Below are positions 63,363-64,000 of a stretch of 64,000 nt of DNA, in pieces. The DNA is from Chloroflexota bacterium. Lineage in GTDB: Bacteria > Chloroflexota > UBA11872. The stretch spans positions 1-64,000 of the forward strand of contig JAPOVQ010000017.1 in NCBI GenBank assembly GCA_026708035.1. Reading direction: 5' to 3'. The notes beneath the pieces are model-generated. The model was not told where the DNA came from. It saw only the letters and a list, made by a program, of their open reading frames with translations, and made no database searches. The first letter of the stretch is position 1. Every line of letters begins with the position of its first letter. The position numbers and the translations under genes are program-made.

Positions 63363-63905
63363 CTAGCGCAACGCTCGGCCCAGCGATTGCAGCCGGGCGC
63401 GCACGCTCAAATCCAAAACATTGTCGCCGCGTCGCACCACGAAGCCGCCCAACAGGGCGGGGTCGGTCGTGGTGGTGAGGTGCAGCCGGCGGCCCGGCTG
63501 GGCCAGCCGCTGGCGCAACTCTTCCGTCTCGGTCTCCTGCAACGGAGCCGCCGTGGTCACGTGCACGCGGTCCAGGCGGCGCTCGCGGTCGGCGACGCGC
63601 AAGAACCCGCGCTCGATCTCCGGCAGCGCGTCAACGTCCCGGCTCGTCACCAGCACGTGCAGCAGTCCGAGGCCGTTCACGCTCACGGATGACCGGGCCA
63701 CCCGATCAACCAGGTCCAGTCGCTCGGCCAGCGGCGTCCCCGGGTTCTCGAGAAACGTCCGCACGGAGTCGTCGTCCGCGATGGCCCGCAGCGTGCGCAG
63801 GTCGCTCTCCCAGTCGTCCCAGGAGTCCTCGCGCTGCGCCGCGGCCACCACCACCTGCACGTAGGTGCGGGCGCGGCGTCGGCGCGCGGCTGCGCCCTGT
63901 CTCAC
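63363..63905 (-). CDS. atpH: ATP synthase delta subunit
   Basis: The 180-residue product starts at GTG 63905 with a basic N-terminus (RRRRARTYVQVVVAAAQ), a helical N-terminal domain and the C-terminal DPALLGGFVVRRGDNVLDLSVRARLQSLGRAL typical of delta/OSCP. It joins F1 to the peripheral stalk. The start overlaps the atpF stop (GTGA), indicating translational coupling. Confidence 0.93.
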   Translation of the reverse strand: MRQGAAARRRRARTYVQVVVAAAQREDSWDDWESDLRTLRAIADDDSVRTFLENPGTPLAERLDLVDRVARSSVSVNGLGLLHVLVTSRDVDALPEIERGFLRVADRERRLDRVHVTTAAPLQETETEELRQRLAQPGRRLHLTTTTDPALLGGFVVRRGDNVLDLSVRARLQSLGRALR

Positions 63906-64000
63906 CGGGCGCCCCCGTCGACGTCCGCCAGGGCTTCCTGCACCAGGCGGCGGTGCTCGGGGTCGTCGATGGAGCGATCCAGCACGCGGGCCGTGGCGCC
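63902..64000 (-). CDS. atpF: ATP synthase b subunit, C-terminal part (runs off the window)
   Basis: The frame ending at TGA 63904-63902 reads ATARVLDRSIDDPEHRRLV, then QEALADVDGGAR, matching the C-terminal helix of subunit b (AtpF), which binds delta. The rest lies beyond base 64000. Position before atpH is as expected. Confidence 0.85.
   Translation of the reverse strand, partial: GATARVLDRSIDDPEHRRLVQEALADVDGGAR

Overview
This is one 64 kb stretch of a GC-rich (by eye about two-thirds G+C) bacterial chromosome with dense, mostly plausible housekeeping genes. It contains no transposase, no prophage, no tRNA or rRNA gene that I can recognise, and no CRISPR array. The ATP synthase genes run straight into murA and an mreB-like gene. 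There are many Tat/lipobox-type exported proteins, a divergent isoleucyl-tRNA synthetase type, a class II RNR-type zinc tail and many GTG starts. My best guess is a Chloroflexota bacterium (SAR202/Dehalococcoidia-like or a relative). That is inference from gene content, not a search result.

Layout. 0-6.3 kb: a CobW-type GTPase, a coiled-coil protein and a module of two NYN-domain (LabA-like) proteins around two tandem site-2-type intramembrane metalloproteases with CBS-like tails. 6.2-9.7 kb: a TIM-barrel protein and a glycosidase-like lipoprotein, both lacking key catalytic residues, then an HTTM-type membrane protein. 9.8-14.4 kb: a likely iron-regulated operon (imelysin, membrane protein, di-haem DUF1111 protein, second imelysin) behind a promoter with two dyads. 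14.4-18.1 kb: a glycosidase-O-antigen-ligase fusion that has taken up dispersed repeats in frame. 18.2-19.6 kb: a small restriction-modification pair. 19.8-25.9 kb: mnmE, a TIGR03960-type radical SAM protein, a possible structured RNA, folE and a flippase-like transporter. 26-39.5 kb: central metabolism (3-hydroxyacyl-CoA dehydrogenase, lipoamide dehydrogenase, PfkB kinase, amidase, nitroreductase, a phosphofructokinase with pyrophosphate-type residues, nadA), together with a secreted metallopeptidase and a stand-alone zinc-ribbon protein. 39.7-43.7 kb: a sigma-70 factor, then a SufR-like repressor, cysteine desulfurase and A-type Fe-S carrier operon, then a tiny DnaJ-zinc-finger-like protein behind a heavily palindromic promoter. 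43.7-57.4 kb: SDR, GNAT and Rieske proteins, ileS, an AlaX-type editing protein behind a T-box, a glycosidase-like protein, an amidohydrolase, a 2-hydroxyacid dehydrogenase and the mreB-like gene. 57.6-64 kb: murA and atpC, atpD, atpG, atpA, atpH and the end of atpF, all on the minus strand.

Almost every longer intergenic gap holds copies of four or five short palindromic repeat families. They are concentrated at 45.96-46.3, 49.5-50.2, 51.4-51.6, 53.4-53.7 and 55.0-55.2 kb. One copy lies inside the ATP synthase operon and several lie inside a coding sequence.

The most promising unusual items are: the NYN/intramembrane-protease module; the glycosidase-ligase fusion with repeat-derived peptide; the minus-strand structured RNA candidate near 23.5 kb; the palindromic promoter plus mini zinc protein at 43.4-43.7 kb; the apparently leaderless zinc-ribbon gene at 28.3 kb; and the T-box before alaX whose bulge base does not fit tRNA-Ala.
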